Source: JAJFJD01 sp965228695 (lineage in GTDB: Bacteria > Pseudomonadota > Alphaproteobacteria > UBA8366). From it: a DNA stretch of 64,000 bases. The DNA is taken from positions 1,550,001 through 1,614,000 of the forward strand of contig CBDDIB010000002.1 of NCBI GenBank assembly GCA_965228695.1. Reading direction: 5' to 3'. Below are positions 25,795 through 34,638 of this stretch, piece after piece. The stretch's first letter is position 1. Every line of letters starts with the position of its first letter. A program made the translations under genes and the position numbers. The notes under the pieces are model-generated. The model was not told the origin of the DNA. It worked only from the letters and a program-made list of their open reading frames with translations, and did not search any database.

Positions 25795-25867
25795 TGCGTT
25801 TCCTCCCTGGCGGTGCGGTCCGCTTCGAGAGTCATACCACGGAACGCGCTGCGGTGAAGCGTGCTGG

Positions 25868-26965
25868 CTAAACGTTGAAGCGAAACAGGATGACGTCGCC
25901 GTCCTTCACGATATAGTCGCGGCCTTCCTGGCGCATCTTGCCCGCGTCCTTGGCCGCTTGTTCGCTGCTGCAGGCGACGAAGTCGTCATAATCGATGACC
26001 TCGGCGCAGATGAATCCGCGCTCGAAGTCGCTGTGGATGACACCCGCGGCTTCGGGTGCGGCCGCACCCCGGCGCACGGTCCAGGCGCGGCTTTCCTTCG
26101 GACCGGTGGTCAGAAAAGTAATCAGGTCCAGCAAGGCATGACCCGAGCGGATCAACCGGTCGAGGCCGGCTTCGGCGAGGCCAAGGCTTTCCAAGTACTC
26201 TTGCCGTTCTTCCTGGCTTCCGAGCTGCGAAACCTCGGCTTCGATGGCGGCCGAAACGATGACGACGCCGGCGCCCTCGGCTTTCGCCTTCTCGACCACG
26301 CGCTGTGAGTACTCGTTGCCCTCGGCCGCGCTGTCCTCGTCGACGTTGCAGGCATACAGAATCGGCTTCGCGGTGATCAGTTGCATCTGCTGGAAGATCG
26401 GTTGTTCCTCGGTCGTGATCTCGGCGGTACGCGCCGGTTTGCCGTCCTGCAGGGCCGTCAGCACCTTTTCCATCACCGCGACCTCGATTTTGGCCTGCCG
26501 GTCGGCGGTTGCCTTCTTGCGCAGGGGATCGATGCGTCGCTCGACGCTATCGAGGTCGGCCAGCATCAGTTCGGTTTCCACCGTCTCGGCGTCGCGCAGC
26601 GGGTCGATCGATTCGTCCACATGCGTGATGTTCGGATCGTCGAAACAACGCAACACCTCGATGACCGCGTCGACTTCCCGGATATGGCCGAGGAATTGAT
26701 TGCCGAGGCCTTCCCCCTTCGACGCGCCGCGCACCAGGCCGGCGATATCGACGATCTCCAGAAATGTCGGGATGATTTTTTCCGAGCCGCTGAGCTTGCC
26801 CAGCATGTCGATCCGGGCGTCGGGCAAGGCGACCCGGCCCACATTCGGTTCGATGGTGCAAAACGGGTAGTTGGCCGCCTCGGCCTGCGCCGTGCTGGTG
26901 AGCGCATTGAACAGCGTCGATTTGCCCACGTTCGGCAGGCCGACGATACCGCAATTGAATCCCAT
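25868..26965 (-). CDS. ychF: Redox-regulated ATPase YchF
   Basis: 365 residues from the ATG at 26965. Obg-family G1 loop GIVGLPNVGKSTLFNALT; the nucleotide-specificity motif is NVDE instead of NKxD, as expected for the ATP-preferring YchF/OLA1 branch. A coiled insert follows the G domain, and a C-terminal TGS domain ends with YIVKDGDVILFRFNV. It binds ribosomes and is involved in translation and oxidative stress responses. It follows pth with a one-base gap, a widespread bacterial pairing. Confidence 0.97.
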   Translation of the reverse strand: MGFNCGIVGLPNVGKSTLFNALTSTAQAEAANYPFCTIEPNVGRVALPDARIDMLGKLSGSEKIIPTFLEIVDIAGLVRGASKGEGLGNQFLGHIREVDAVIEVLRCFDDPNITHVDESIDPLRDAETVETELMLADLDSVERRIDPLRKKATADRQAKIEVAVMEKVLTALQDGKPARTAEITTEEQPIFQQMQLITAKPILYACNVDEDSAAEGNEYSQRVVEKAKAEGAGVVIVSAAIEAEVSQLGSQEERQEYLESLGLAEAGLDRLIRSGHALLDLITFLTTGPKESRAWTVRRGAAAPEAAGVIHSDFERGFICAEVIDYDDFVACSSEQAAKDAGKMRQEGRDYIVKDGDVILFRFNV

Positions 26966-26966
26966 C

Positions 26967-27608
26967 CTAGTCCTCTTTATCCCGTGCCGCGTCTTCCGGG
27001 CCGGACGGGCCTTTCTCCTGCGGTGGCTTCTTTGGGCGCGGCGGGTTGATCAGCAATGCCACGCGCGACATGAATCCGTTGTAATCTTCCGCACCGATCA
27101 TCGGCGCGGCGTCGGCGACCGCGTCGATGATCTTGTCGACCATCGGTTGGTCGGCCTTGGCGAAATCGCTGAGCACGTGGCCATGGACGCGGCTTTTTTC
27201 GCCCGGATGCCCGATACCGATGCGCACGCGCCAGTAGTCCGGCCCGATATGCTGGCTGATGTTGCGGATACCGTTGTTGCCGGCATGTCCGCCGCCGCAT
27301 TTCGCGCGGATCTTGCCGAAGGCCAGGTCCAACTCGTCGTGAATTACGACGACCTGCTCCAGTGGAATCTTGAAGAACCGCACCGCTTCGCCGACCGCCC
27401 GGCCGGATTCGTTCATGAACGTGGTGGGCTTCATGGCCAATACCTTGCGGCCGCCGAGTGTGCCGTCCGACACAATCGACTGAAACCGCGCCCGGCCCGG
27501 CTGAAAACCATGGCGGCGGACAATTTCGTCCACCGCCATGAAACCGACATTGTGCCGGTTGTTCTCGTATTTCGGGCCGGGATTGCCGAGCCCTACAAGC
27601 AAAAGCAT
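26967..27608 (-). CDS. pth: Peptidyl-tRNA hydrolase
   Basis: 213 residues from the ATG at 27608. The opening LVGLGNPGPKYENNRHNVGF carries the catalytic His; MKPTTFMNESGRAV and VIHDELDLAFGKIR are the other conserved blocks with the active-site Asp. It cleaves the ester bond of peptidyl-tRNA released from stalled ribosomes. The last ~25 residues form a charged Pro/Lys-rich tail beyond the usual ~190-residue core. It lies between rplY and ychF in one unit. Confidence 0.96.
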   Translation of the reverse strand: MLLLVGLGNPGPKYENNRHNVGFMAVDEIVRRHGFQPGRARFQSIVSDGTLGGRKVLAMKPTTFMNESGRAVGEAVRFFKIPLEQVVVIHDELDLAFGKIRAKCGGGHAGNNGIRNISQHIGPDYWRVRIGIGHPGEKSRVHGHVLSDFAKADQPMVDKIIDAVADAAPMIGAEDYNGFMSRVALLINPPRPKKPPQEKGPSGPEDAARDKED

Positions 27609-27638
27609 GGGCTAGTCGTCCATCCCGGCGGTACGACG

Positions 27639-28352
27639 CTACTCGTCGTCCTTCTTTTCGCCGTCTTCGTCGGCCTCGCCTTCGGCGCCCTCTTCGCCCT
27701 CTGCGCCCTCGACACCTTCTTCGCCCTCGACACCCTCTTCGCCTTCCTCGCCTTCTTCGGCTTCCGCCGCCTCTTCTTCGGCGACCACGGTCGGCGCGGC
27801 GATTGTCGCGATGGTGAAGTCACGGTCGGTGATCGTCAGCTCGACGCCATCCGGCAGCGCCAAAGTACTGGCATGCACCGAATCGCCTATCTCGAGGCCG
27901 GTCAGGTCGATGTCGAATCCCGAGGGAATGTCATCGACGCCGCACACCACCTCGATGGCGAAGCGCACCACGTTTAGCACGCCGCCGCGTTTCAGGCCCG
28001 GGCTCTCTTCGTCGTTCAGGAAGTTACAAGCGACCTCGACGGTCACCTTGGTCGCGGATGTCACGCGCAGCAAGTCGACATGCAGCGGCAGCCCTTTGAC
28101 CGGGTGTAACTGCAGATCGCGGGGAATGACCCGCTCGCTGTCGTCGCCGACTTTCAACGTGTAGATCGTCGCGAAGAAAGCGCCGCTATCCATACCTTTC
28201 TGAATCTCGCGCGGATCCAGATTGATGATTTTCGGGGCTTCCTTACCGCCATACACGACTCCCGGCACTTTACCGGCACGACGCGCTGCCCGGGCGGCCC
28301 CCTTACCGGCCCGTTCACGCACGTCCGCGTGCAATTCAATAGCTTCCTGCAT
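27639..28352 (-). CDS. rplY: 50S ribosomal protein L25/general stress protein Ctc
   Basis: 237 residues from the ATG at 28352, which is 7 bases after AGGAG; an ATG two codons earlier directly abuts that site. The N-terminal L25 domain (REIQKGMDSGAFFATIY) binds 5S rRNA, and the C-terminal TL5/CTC domain follows (GVELTITDRDFTIATIAAP). From about residue 192 the chain becomes a ~45-residue tail made almost only of Glu, Gly, Ala and Val, longer than the usual short acidic tail. Upstream neighbour is prs and downstream is pth, the common prs-rplY-pth-ychF order. Confidence 0.95.
   Translation of the reverse strand: MQEAIELHADVRERAGKGAARAARRAGKVPGVVYGGKEAPKIINLDPREIQKGMDSGAFFATIYTLKVGDDSERVIPRDLQLHPVKGLPLHVDLLRVTSATKVTVEVACNFLNDEESPGLKRGGVLNVVRFAIEVVCGVDDIPSGFDIDLTGLEIGDSVHASTLALPDGVELTITDRDFTIATIAAPTVVAEEEAAEAEEGEEGEEGVEGEEGVEGAEGEEGAEGEADEDGEKKDDE
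27703..27738. repeat. 18-base tandem repeat in the rplY acidic tail
   Basis: Two adjacent 18-base units (27703-27720 and 27721-27738) differ at two positions and encode the VEGEEG-type repeat of the L25 tail. Flanking sequence from 27660 to 27780 is made of further degenerate EEG/EGE codon repeats. Such a region can change length by slippage without shifting frame. Confidence 0.75.
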
Positions 28353-28447
28353 CTTCATCTCCTAGACTATGGGCCGCGGATTCAGCCTCCAAGGGTGTTT
28401 GGAACCGCGGTTGCCGCACGATGCGGCATACATCCGGATTTCCGGAT

Positions 28448-29383
28448 TTAGTGAAACAAACTCGAAACCGATTTCGATTCGGCAATGCGCCGGATCGCTT
28501 CGCCGAACAAGGGAGCGATCGACAGCTGCCGAATATTCTGGGCCACCCGCATGGCTTCGGTGGCAAGGATGCTGTCCGTCGTGACCAGCATCTGCATCGG
28601 CGAGGCGGTGACCCGGGCAACGGCGCCGCCCGACAGCACGCCATGACTGACATAAGCGCTGACCGAGGTCGCGCCCGCTTCCATCAGCGCGCTCGCCGCG
28701 TTGCATAGCGTGCCGGCGGAATCGACGATGTCGTCCACCAGAATGCATTGCTGATCCTTCACGTCGCCGATGATGTTCATGACTTCCGAAACGCCAGCCC
28801 GTTCGCGGCGTTTGTCGATGATCGCCAGGTCGGCGTCAATCCGGCGCGCGATGGCGCGGGCGCGGACCACGCCGCCGACATCCGGGGACACGATGGTTAC
28901 CGGACCCGAATCCGCCGTGTTCGCCGCGATGTCCTTCGCGAATTCCGGTTCCGCCAGCAGGTTGTCGGTCGGAATGTCGAAGAAGCCCTGGATCTGGCCG
29001 GCATGCAGGTCGAGCGTCAGCACCCGGTTCGCGCCCGCCATTGTAATCAGATTGGCGACCAGCTTCGCCGAAATCGGGGTGCGCGGAGCGGTTTTCCGGT
29101 CCTGCCGGGCATATCCGAAATACGGGAGAACCGCCGTGATCCGGCGCGCAGAGCTGCGGCGCAATGCGTCGATCGTCACCAGCAATTCCATGAGGTTGTC
29201 GTTCGCCGGATAGCTGGTGGATTGGACGACGAAAACGTCCTCGCCTCGAACGTTCTCAAGGATCTCGACGAAGACCTCCATGTCCGAAAATCGGCGGATC
29301 GAGGCCTGCGTCAGCGGAATATTAAGATAGGCGGAAATCGCCTCTGCAAGCGGGCGGTTGCTGTTACAGCTCAGAATTTTCAT
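28448..29383 (-). CDS. prs: Ribose-phosphate pyrophosphokinase
   Basis: 311 residues from the ATG at 29383. The class I PRPP synthase motifs are intact: VQSTSYPANDNLMELL, the flexible-loop YARQDRKTAPRTPISAK, LDLHAGQIQGFFD, and the PRPP-binding ILVDDIVDSAGTL. It makes PRPP from ribose-5-phosphate and ATP for purine, pyrimidine, NAD and histidine synthesis. First gene of prs-rplY-pth-ychF. The 89-base gap to rplY holds a hairpin (TGCCGCA/TGCGGCA, 28412-28428) with no T-run. Confidence 0.97.
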   Translation of the reverse strand: MKILSCNSNRPLAEAISAYLNIPLTQASIRRFSDMEVFVEILENVRGEDVFVVQSTSYPANDNLMELLVTIDALRRSSARRITAVLPYFGYARQDRKTAPRTPISAKLVANLITMAGANRVLTLDLHAGQIQGFFDIPTDNLLAEPEFAKDIAANTADSGPVTIVSPDVGGVVRARAIARRIDADLAIIDKRRERAGVSEVMNIIGDVKDQQCILVDDIVDSAGTLCNAASALMEAGATSVSAYVSHGVLSGGAVARVTASPMQMLVTTDSILATEAMRVAQNIRQLSIAPLFGEAIRRIAESKSVSSLFH

Positions 29384-29609
29384 TTTGACTACTCGGCCCC
29401 ACCCGTTGCGCCCTGCGCCAGCGGGAATTTGGCGTTGCTGGCGTGGCTGCAGACGGTACAGACAGCGATTGGGTTGCGACGGCGGCCTCTCTATATCAGG
29501 GCGCCAAAGCCCTGTAAACGACCTTTCCGGGCCGGATTACCCCTGCCAATGGGTCTTTGGAGCGGTGCCGTGCGGCAGGAGGGTGCCGCGTCTCGGTGGC
29601 GGGCGGGAA

Positions 29610-29678
29610 TCACAACAGAAAAAGGCAGATCACCAGTCCAACAAAGCCCAAAACCGCAAATTGTATGAGATACGGCAT
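29610..29678 (-). CDS. Possible 22-residue hydrophobic membrane peptide
   Basis: A short open frame starts with ATG at 29678, three bases after the pgeF stop (TAA GCC ATG), with GGAT about 7 bases upstream. It encodes 22 residues that are almost all hydrophobic (M, P, Y, L, I, F, V, C, with one Gln), enough for one membrane-spanning helix, and ends TTG TGA. Tight coupling to pgeF argues for translation. No family is recognisable at this length, and chance cannot be excluded. Confidence 0.35.
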   Translation of the reverse strand: MPYLIQFAVLGFVGLVICLFLL

Positions 29679-29681
29679 GGC

Positions 29682-30467
29682 TTATCCGGTTACCACGATG
29701 GCGGAAAGGCCGCGGCCGTAGTCCTTTTCGCCGCGATGGGTGGCCCGCCGGTAGCTGAAGAAAAGGTCTTCCTCGGCGCAGGTATCGTGGGGCAGCACGG
29801 CGATGTCCGACAGTCCCAGCGACCTGAGCTGGGCTTCCACATACCCCGGCAGGTCGAACATATGATGTCCGTCACGGGTCGACGGACGGAAGAAGCGCGC
29901 ATTGTCCTCGTTTTCGGCAAGGAAGGGGGCCGGAAACTCGGGCCCGACCTCGTAGGAGGGCTGTGCGATCGTCGGGCCGACCGCCGCATGGATTCGTTTC
30001 CGGTCGGCGCCCATTTCTTCCATTGCGTCGAGGGTCGCCCCCAAGACGCCGCCGACCGCGCCGCGCCAACCCGCATGGGCCGCGCCGACGATGGCGCCAT
30101 CCTCCGCCGCGAACAGCACCGGCGTACAATCCGCCGACAGAACGCCGATGGCGATGCCCGGCGTCGCGGTCACCATGGCGTCGGCCTGCGGCGAGTTCGC
30201 CGGGTCCCAGGGTCCGGTAACCCGCTCCACGTCCTTGCCGTGGATTTGATACACCGTGTTCAACGCCGTCGCTCCGTCGAGCGCGGCGAGCGATCGGCGC
30301 CGGTTTTCCGCCACGTCTTCCGGAACGTCGTTGGACCCGAAGCCGACATTCAACGAGGCGTAGATCGAACCGCTGACGCCCCCCTGACGGGTGAAGAAGC
30401 CGTGGGCGACGCCCTTGATCGCGGACAACGAGTCGGCGGTGATCGGCGTAGGTCGGGTATCGGTCAT
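29682..30467 (-). CDS. pgeF: Peptidoglycan editing factor PgeF (laccase-domain family)
   Basis: 261 residues from the ATG at 30467. The family triad is visible: His in VYQIHGKDV, Cys in LSADCTPVLF, and His in AAHAGWRGAVGGVL. The family, once called polyphenol oxidase YfiH, removes wrongly incorporated L-serine-containing peptidoglycan precursors and has purine nucleoside activity in relatives. Cytoplasmic. It follows the MidA-like gene by 11 bases in an hldD-lgt-midA-pgeF run concerned with the envelope and respiratory assembly. Confidence 0.94.
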   Translation of the reverse strand: MTDTRPTPITADSLSAIKGVAHGFFTRQGGVSGSIYASLNVGFGSNDVPEDVAENRRRSLAALDGATALNTVYQIHGKDVERVTGPWDPANSPQADAMVTATPGIAIGVLSADCTPVLFAAEDGAIVGAAHAGWRGAVGGVLGATLDAMEEMGADRKRIHAAVGPTIAQPSYEVGPEFPAPFLAENEDNARFFRPSTRDGHHMFDLPGYVEAQLRSLGLSDIAVLPHDTCAEEDLFFSYRRATHRGEKDYGRGLSAIVVTG

Positions 30468-30478
30468 CGTTCAATCCG

Positions 30479-31570
30479 TTACGGGGGAGACGTTGCCGCA
30501 TGGTCGAAGGCCGGCGGCGCCGGCATGTCGCGATGGCAAAACGCGAGGGCCTTGAACAAGGTGCCCATTTCCGCGGGATCGATCAAGCGCCGGCGGGCGG
30601 TTTCGATCGCCGTTCGCTGATCCGCCGTGGCCCGCTGCATCAATTGCTCCGCCCGCATCTCGATCCCGAGGTTGCGGAGGAAATCGCCCTGCGGGACGGG
30701 GCCGTAAACGGTGGTGTGCGGTTGTGCGGCATCCTGCAAATCCTTGAAATTGACATGCGCGGTCAGGTCGGCGGTTCCGGGATCGGACAGGAAGTGATGC
30801 CGTTCATGCTGCCGCACCGCTTGCAGCGTCGCTTCGCCGGTCGGTTCCGTATAGCCGTAGTCGATGGCAAGGACCGCGCCGCCGTGCTCGGCGATCCGTT
30901 CCGCAAGGCCGGTCGCAATCGAGATTGCCGCGGGACAGAGCTCGGCGATGTCGCCTGCGGCGGCGGTATCCTGGCCCGAGAGCAAGGCGTTCGCCGGCGT
31001 CGCCGCGGGCGAGGTCGTGAGGACGAGCCGGTCGCCATCGACGGTCACGACATTTTCCCGCCACCCGTCATCGGTCCGGATGAATTGATGCACGGGTAAG
31101 GCGTCGAAGAATTCATTTGCGATGACGATCAAGGGGCCGTCCGGAATGCGGGTGAGATCGTCATGCCAGGCGGGATGATGGTCGCCGAGCGTGACGGCCT
31201 GCATATCCCGCAGGACCGGGCTCGTCTCGACCAGGTGGATCGATGCGGCCTCGCCGAATGCCGGCAACACATGCGCGGCGCGCAAGGCGTCCTGCATCAG
31301 CGTCCCGCGCCCCGGGCCGAGTTCGATCAGGTTGAAGGCGGAAGGGCCGCCCATGAGCCGCCACACCTCCGCACACCACAGCCCGACCAGTTCGCCGAAC
31401 ATCTGGCTGATCTCCGGCGCGGTGATGAAGTCGCCGGTCCGGCCGAAGGGATCCTTGCGCATGTAATAGCCGTGTTGCGGATGGCCCAGCGCTTCGGCCA
31501 TGAACTCGGCGACACTGATCGGTCCCTGCAGGCTGATTCGCCGGGCGATGCTGCGGGAAAGCGACGTCAC
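30479..31570 (-). CDS. SAM-dependent methyltransferase, MidA/NDUFAF7 family
   Basis: 363 residues from a GTG at 31570 that overlaps the lgt stop (GTGA). Family motifs: HPQHGYYMRKDPFGRTGDF, ITAPEISQMFGELVGLW, and the SAM site NLIELGPGRGTLMQDAL; IVIANEFFDALPVHQF follows. The mitochondrial homologue dimethylates an Arg of the NDUFS2 subunit during complex I assembly; the bacterial target is presumed similar. No signal peptide. Coupled to lgt and followed by pgeF. The frame stays open far upstream of 31570, but that part lies inside lgt. Confidence 0.9.
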   Translation of the reverse strand: MTSLSRSIARRISLQGPISVAEFMAEALGHPQHGYYMRKDPFGRTGDFITAPEISQMFGELVGLWCAEVWRLMGGPSAFNLIELGPGRGTLMQDALRAAHVLPAFGEAASIHLVETSPVLRDMQAVTLGDHHPAWHDDLTRIPDGPLIVIANEFFDALPVHQFIRTDDGWRENVVTVDGDRLVLTTSPAATPANALLSGQDTAAAGDIAELCPAAISIATGLAERIAEHGGAVLAIDYGYTEPTGEATLQAVRQHERHHFLSDPGTADLTAHVNFKDLQDAAQPHTTVYGPVPQGDFLRNLGIEMRAEQLMQRATADQRTAIETARRRLIDPAEMGTLFKALAFCHRDMPAPPAFDHAATSPP

Positions 31571-32382
31571 GTCCCGCTCTTGACCGTGACCGGCGGTTGC
31601 CGCTGCGCGTTCCAGATCAGGTACAGGCCGTACAGCACCATCGGCACCGACAGCCATTGGCCATAAGTCGTGCCGAAGGCCAGGAAGCCGATATACGCAT
31701 CGGGTTCGCGGACCGTCTCGACGAGGATACGGGACAGGCCATAGCCGGTCAGGAACACGCCGGACACCAAACCGGTCCGCAGGAGCGCGTCGCGGCGATA
31801 GACGAGTACCGCGATGACCGCGAACAGCACCAGCCCTTCGAGCAGCGCCTCGTATAATTGGCTGGGATGGCGCGGTGCAGGGCCGCCGTTCGGGAAGATC
31901 ACCCCCCAAGGCGCGTCCGTCACGCGGCCCCACAGTTCGGCGTTGATAAAATTGGCGATCCGGCCGAAGAACAGGCCGATCGGGGTCGCCGCGGCGATGA
32001 TATCGGACAGCGGGAAGAAGCCGGTGCCATGCCGCCGGCCGAAGATGATCATGGCGATTATCACGCCCAGCAACCCGCCGTGGAAGGACATGCCGCCGCG
32101 CCAAACCTGAAGGATGTCGAGCGGGTTGGCGAGGTAATAGGCCGGTTGATAGAAAATCACGAAGCCCAATCGGCCGCCGAGCACGACGCCGATGGTGGCC
32201 CAGACCATGAAATCGTCGATATGTTTGGGCGTCACCGCATTCGGCGGGCGTTTCGCCAGCCGCAGACAGTACTGCCAGCCGCCGATCAGACCGGCGATAT
32301 AGGCCAGCGCGTACCAGCGGATGGCCAGCGGTCCGATCTGAACGGCGATCGGGTCGATATCGGGAAAGACGTAAGGGCCCAT
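31567..32382 (-). CDS. lgt: Prolipoprotein diacylglyceryl transferase
   Basis: 271 residues from the ATG at 32382. About seven membrane helices. The signature appears as GRIANFINAELWGR, with Ala in places where Gly is common, plus GGMSFHGGLLG and HPSQLYEALLEG with conserved His, Arg and Glu. It transfers diacylglycerol from phosphatidylglycerol to the lipobox Cys of prolipoproteins in the inner membrane. Four bases downstream of hldD and overlapping the methyltransferase start, so part of one transcript. Confidence 0.96.
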   Translation of the reverse strand: MGPYVFPDIDPIAVQIGPLAIRWYALAYIAGLIGGWQYCLRLAKRPPNAVTPKHIDDFMVWATIGVVLGGRLGFVIFYQPAYYLANPLDILQVWRGGMSFHGGLLGVIIAMIIFGRRHGTGFFPLSDIIAAATPIGLFFGRIANFINAELWGRVTDAPWGVIFPNGGPAPRHPSQLYEALLEGLVLFAVIAVLVYRRDALLRTGLVSGVFLTGYGLSRILVETVREPDAYIGFLAFGTTYGQWLSVPMVLYGLYLIWNAQRQPPVTVKSGT

Positions 32383-32386
32383 CAGG

Positions 32387-33370
32387 TCACCGGTGTGGAT
32401 CGTTGGTTGCCAGGTAGTCCTTGATATAGCGCGCGACGCCGTCTTCCAATGTGGTGAAGGGACGATCGTAGCCGCTATCGCGAAGCCGCGTCATGTCGGC
32501 CTCGGTAAAATACTGGTAGTTCGCCCGGATGTTCTCCGGGGTATCAATATAGTCGATCTCCGGGGCGCGGCCCATCGCATCGAAGCAGGCGTTGGCCAAG
32601 TCCAGGAAACTGCGCGCAGCGCCCGTGCCGCAGTTGTAGATGCCGTTCACACCGGGATTCTCGAGCAACCAGAGCATCACGTCGACACAGTCGCCGATCC
32701 AGATGAAGTCCCGGCATTGTCCGCCGTCCGGGTAGTCCGGATGATGCGAGCGGAACAGCTTTACCCGGCCTTCCGCGGAAATCTGCTCGAAAAGCTGTAT
32801 CGCAACGCTGCGTTGGCCGCCCTTGTGCTGCTCGTTGGGTCCGTAGACATTGAAGAATTTCAGGCCGGCCCACTGCCGGGGACGATGCCCGGCGGCCGCG
32901 AGATACACCGTGTTCAGGTCGAAGAGCTGTTTCGACAGGCCGTAGGCGTTCAATGGGTGGAGCCGCCCCAGCGCAGCGGGATCGTTGTCATCGACGAAAC
33001 CGGCCTGACCGTCGCCGTATGTCGCCGCGGAAGAGGCGTAGATCAAGCGCCGGCCATGAGCGCTGCACCAGCGCCACAGGTCGAGCGAAACGCCGAAATT
33101 GTTGTCGAGTAGAAAGTCCATATTGGTTTCGGTGGTGGCCGACGATGCCCCCATGTGGAAGATCGTGTCCACGGCATCCCCGTTCGCCGCCAACCAGGGG
33201 AGAAGGGCGTCGGGCCCGAAGACCTCCGAAACGCGATGCTTGGCGATGTTTGCGCTTTTCCCGGCGCTGTCCACGACATCGCAGACCGCGATAGGTTCGC
33301 CGCCACGGTCCGACAGCGCCGCGACCAGGTTCGAGCCTATGAATCCGGCGCCGCCGGTGACGAGAAACAT
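32387..33370 (-). CDS. hldD: ADP-L-glycero-D-manno-heptose 6-epimerase
   Basis: 327 residues from the ATG at 33370. Extended SDR fold: LVTGGAGFIGSNL for NADP, the catalytic YGLSK near residue 140, and LKFFNVYGPNEQHKGGQRS, the heptose-epimerase-specific stretch. It converts ADP-D-glycero-D-manno-heptose to the L,D form for the lipopolysaccharide inner core. No other heptose genes are adjacent, which is unusual but not rare. First gene before lgt. Confidence 0.94.
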   Translation of the reverse strand: MFLVTGGAGFIGSNLVAALSDRGGEPIAVCDVVDSAGKSANIAKHRVSEVFGPDALLPWLAANGDAVDTIFHMGASSATTETNMDFLLDNNFGVSLDLWRWCSAHGRRLIYASSAATYGDGQAGFVDDNDPAALGRLHPLNAYGLSKQLFDLNTVYLAAAGHRPRQWAGLKFFNVYGPNEQHKGGQRSVAIQLFEQISAEGRVKLFRSHHPDYPDGGQCRDFIWIGDCVDVMLWLLENPGVNGIYNCGTGAARSFLDLANACFDAMGRAPEIDYIDTPENIRANYQYFTEADMTRLRDSGYDRPFTTLEDGVARYIKDYLATNDPHR

Positions 33371-33544
33371 GCGAATGCAGTCCTGGACAATCCTGGTTGC
33401 GGACAGGGTCTCCTTATAGGCAGGCGTCCCGCAGGGGGCAAGTCAAGCCCGATCTTGTATCGGCCGGGTCGCGCTTCTATATCTGAAAGACAAACGCGTT
33501 CCACCGGTATGGTGGCGCGCCAGCTCCCGGCAGGAGGAAAAGCC

Positions 33545-33859
33545 ATGCAAACCGACAACCGTCTTCTGGACGATCTGGCCCGCGTCGCGGGCGGTGCCAT
33601 GGGCGCTTTATCCGGGGTTCGGACCGAGGTGGAAGAAATGGTCCGCCAGCGTTTGGAGCGGCTGCTCTCCGATATGGATCTCGTGCCGCGAGACGAGTTC
33701 GAGGCGGTGCAGGCGATGGCGGAAAAGGCTCGCCTGGAGCAGGAGAAGCTCGAAAGCCGCGTTGCGGCCCTGGAAGCCGCGCTGTCCGAAAAGAAGGCGG
33801 CGAAACCGCGCCGAAACAAGTCGGCCTCTGCCTCGAAAACGAACAAGAAAAGCACGTAA
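33545..33859 (+). CDS. ubiK: Ubiquinone biosynthesis accessory factor UbiK
   Basis: 104 residues from the ATG at 33545, with CAGGAGG 7 bases upstream. Short helical N-terminus (RLLDDLARVAGGAMGALSG), then a coiled coil from about residue 45 (MAEKARLEQEKLESRVAALE) and a Lys/Ser-rich tail. This is the BMFP/UbiK family, which partners UbiJ in the aerobic ubiquinone synthesis complex and can associate with membranes as a trimer. Divergent from hldD. Ubiquinone supply fits the bc1 genes elsewhere in the window. Confidence 0.88.
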   Translation: MQTDNRLLDDLARVAGGAMGALSGVRTEVEEMVRQRLERLLSDMDLVPRDEFEAVQAMAEKARLEQEKLESRVAALEAALSEKKAAKPRRNKSASASKTNKKST

Positions 33860-33910
33860 ATTCACGCCGCGCGGCGCTCGATTTCATCTCCGAATCTGTA
33901 TTGAAACCGG

Positions 33911-33933
33911 CAATCGGAACTTTTTTCCGATTG
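33911..33933. repeat. Perfect 9-base inverted repeat downstream of ubiK
   Basis: CAATCGGAA and TTCCGATTG flank a CTTTT spacer, 52 bases after the ubiK stop. As RNA it would form a stem-loop, but there is no T-run after it, so a classical terminator is doubtful. It lies 187 bases before the YbjN-protein start and could be an operator or processing site. Confidence 0.45.
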
Positions 33934-34119
33934 TCGCACAATCTTCGCTTGCCCCCGCGGAGTCACATCTGGCAATCTAGGTGTTGTGGTTGAGGGAGGG
34001 GCATAACCACTATATGTTCCAAATCACATCGAATCCGGAGGTCGCTCAGGAGCGTGGGCCTGAGAGAAATGGTCGCCGGATTTCCGGTAAAATCGGATTA
34101 CTCTTGGGAGATTGCGCGC

Positions 34120-34623
34120 ATGGGGATTCTTTCGGCTGATCTAGGCGATGAGTCCATGAATCCAATCGACCTGCTGGAAGAACTGGTCGTTGCCAATGAA
34201 TGGGCCTTCGACCGGTCCAGCGATCATGAAATGGTCGTCGAAACGACGGGCCGGTGGTGCGACTACCGGATGTTCTTCATCTGGCGCGAGGATCTCAGCG
34301 CGCTCTACTTTACCTGCGTCTTCGACACGCGGGTGCCCGAGGACAAACGGCCGGCGATCACCGAACTGATCTGCCTCGCCAACGAGAAGCTCTGGCTCGG
34401 CCATTTCGATGTCAGCTCCGATGACAGACTCCCGATGTTCCGTCACACGATATTGACGCGCGGCTGGCAGACCTTGGCGCCGGAACTTCTTGAAGACATG
34501 GTCGATATCGCGCTTTCGGAGTGCGAGCGCTTTTACCCGGCGCTTCAATTCGTCGTGTGGGCGGGTCACACGCCCGGCGATGCGATCGCATCTGCTATGA
34601 TGGATACGGTCGGAGAAGCCTGA
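34120..34623 (+). CDS. YbjN domain-containing protein
   Basis: 167 residues from the ATG at 34120, preceded by GGGAG 9 bases away; the frame stays open to a GTG at 34054, which has no better site. The fold is the YbjN/type III secretion chaperone-like alpha/beta sandwich: DLLEELVVANEWAFDRSSD, then YRMFFIWREDLSALYFTC, and a long helix VDIALSECERFYPALQF. Function is poorly known; YbjN in enterobacteria affects stress tolerance and motility. 15 bases upstream of proC on the same strand, so probably co-transcribed. Confidence 0.82.
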   Translation: MGILSADLGDESMNPIDLLEELVVANEWAFDRSSDHEMVVETTGRWCDYRMFFIWREDLSALYFTCVFDTRVPEDKRPAITELICLANEKLWLGHFDVSSDDRLPMFRHTILTRGWQTLAPELLEDMVDIALSECERFYPALQFVVWAGHTPGDAIASAMMDTVGEA

Positions 34624-34638
34624 CCGGGAGATAGTTTC

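Noticed and set aside
27657..27780. Repeats resembling a small array
   Set aside because: They are coding, in frame with the acidic tail of L25, and not CRISPR-like (no spacers).
29358..30620. 420-codon plus-strand open frame over pgeF
   Set aside because: Shadow of pgeF and the flanking gene; no domain, no ribosome site.
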